From Acidovorax sp. RAC01 (lineage in GTDB: Bacteria > Pseudomonadota > Gammaproteobacteria > Burkholderiales > Burkholderiaceae_C), in assembly GCF_001714725.1 (NCBI RefSeq), contig NZ_CP016447.1, positions 2,185,001-2,249,000 on the forward strand: DNA of 64,000 nt, given 5' to 3'. The translations under genes were made by a program, and so were the position numbers. Within the stretch, counting starts at the first letter, position 1, and each line of letters begins with the position of its first letter. Below, one piece after another: positions 63,924 to 64,000 of the stretch. The notes beneath the pieces are model-generated. The model made no database searches. It saw only the letters and a program-made list of their open reading frames with translations, and was not told the origin of the DNA.

Positions 63924-64000
63924 ATGAAACTCGCCATCCTCGACCGCGACGGCACGCTCAACCCGCTGGGCGATGAGTACATCACCTCGCCCGAGGAGTG
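63924..64000 (+). CDS. gmhB: D-glycero-beta-D-manno-heptose 1,7-bisphosphate 7-phosphatase, N-terminus only
   Basis: The first 25 codons are visible before the window ends. MKLAILDRDGTLNP carries the HAD nucleophile motif DRDGT with the GmhB/HisB-type Asn after it; position after glyS matches the lnt-glyQ-glyS-gmhB order recalled from Burkholderiales. It acts in LPS inner-core heptose synthesis. The 183-bp spacer after glyS is occupied mainly by repeat element C. Confidence 0.8.
   Translation, partial: MKLAILDRDGTLNPLGDEYITSPEE

Overview
The window is a high-GC (roughly two-thirds G+C) bacterial chromosome segment. Protein content and gene order (lnt-glyQ-glyS-gmhB neighbourhood, ruvA/ruvB, PhoH-YbeY, FabA/FabB, PhhA/HPPD with an AsnC-type regulator), together with dispersed short repeats, point to a beta-proteobacterium of the Burkholderiales, most likely family Comamonadaceae (Acidovorax-like). 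That assignment is from memory of the families, not from a search. No rRNA, tRNA, CRISPR array or complete insertion sequence was seen. About 57 genes were called, two of them cut by the window edges.

Layout. 0-7 kb: a truncated sensor kinase, a cation-efflux transporter, D-aminoacyl-tRNA deacylase, an MFS and a TauE/SafE transporter, then ybeY, phoH and ruvA. 7-10.4 kb: an accessory insert between ruvA and ruvB holding a secreted lipoprotein protease with three C-terminal repeats, a decayed 160-bp repeat element and an orphan low-GC secreted protein. 10.5-15 kb: ruvB, then a three-gene MacAB-like ABC export operon. 15-28.9 kb: a fused fatty-acid-hydroxylase/lysoplasmalogenase, a PLP enzyme, a histidine phosphatase, a lipoprotein, ttcA-folB and a pteridine-reductase-like SDR divergent from a MidA methyltransferase, trehalose synthesis genes otsBA, trxC, a MipA/OmpV porin with a clear promoter, and cca. 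29-38 kb: a signalling island with a PAS histidine kinase/OmpR regulator pair, three related stand-alone receiver proteins, a globin-coupled GGDEF-EAL protein and an Aer-like chemoreceptor. 38-46.4 kb: GST, 5-formyl-THF cyclo-ligase, lytic transglycosylase, a metallo-beta-lactamase-fold protein, acyl-CoA ligase and an alpha/beta hydrolase. 46.4-47.5 kb: a gene-free nested inverted-repeat structure of about 1 kb. 47.6-52.3 kb: phenylalanine/tyrosine catabolism (phhA, hpd), a lipase plus its foldase, and an AsnC/Lrp regulator. 52.6-64 kb: GNAT, corC-lnt, fabA-fabB, LysR/asparaginase, glyQ-glyS and the first codons of gmhB.

How parts work together. Likely transcription units are dtd behind the CDF transporter (ATGA overlap), TauE/SafE then MFS (minus), adaptor-permease-ATPase, folB-ttcA, kinase-regulator at 29-31.4 kb, GGDEF-EAL then Aer, lipase then foldase, hpd then phhA, corC-lnt, fabA-fabB and glyQ-glyS. 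The pteridine-reductase-like SDR next to folB may provide reduced pterin, the cofactor class that PhhA needs (inference).

The most striking non-genic signal is a family of about 55-60-bp AT-rich repeats. It has ten recognisable copies in 64 kb, shares a conserved skeleton (CTAT...ATAGC...AAGCGC...GGCC...TTT), and is present both at gene ends, where it supplies stop codons, and in frame inside four conserved proteins (the hydroxylase/lysoplasmalogenase fusion, the SDR, CCA transferase and Lnt). Three other repeat types are present: a MITE-like element with 24-bp terminal inverted repeats plus a decayed second copy, a two-copy hairpin element whose stem changes in a compensatory way, and the large inverted repeat at 46.5-47.5 kb flanked by oppositely oriented 25-bp REP-like units.
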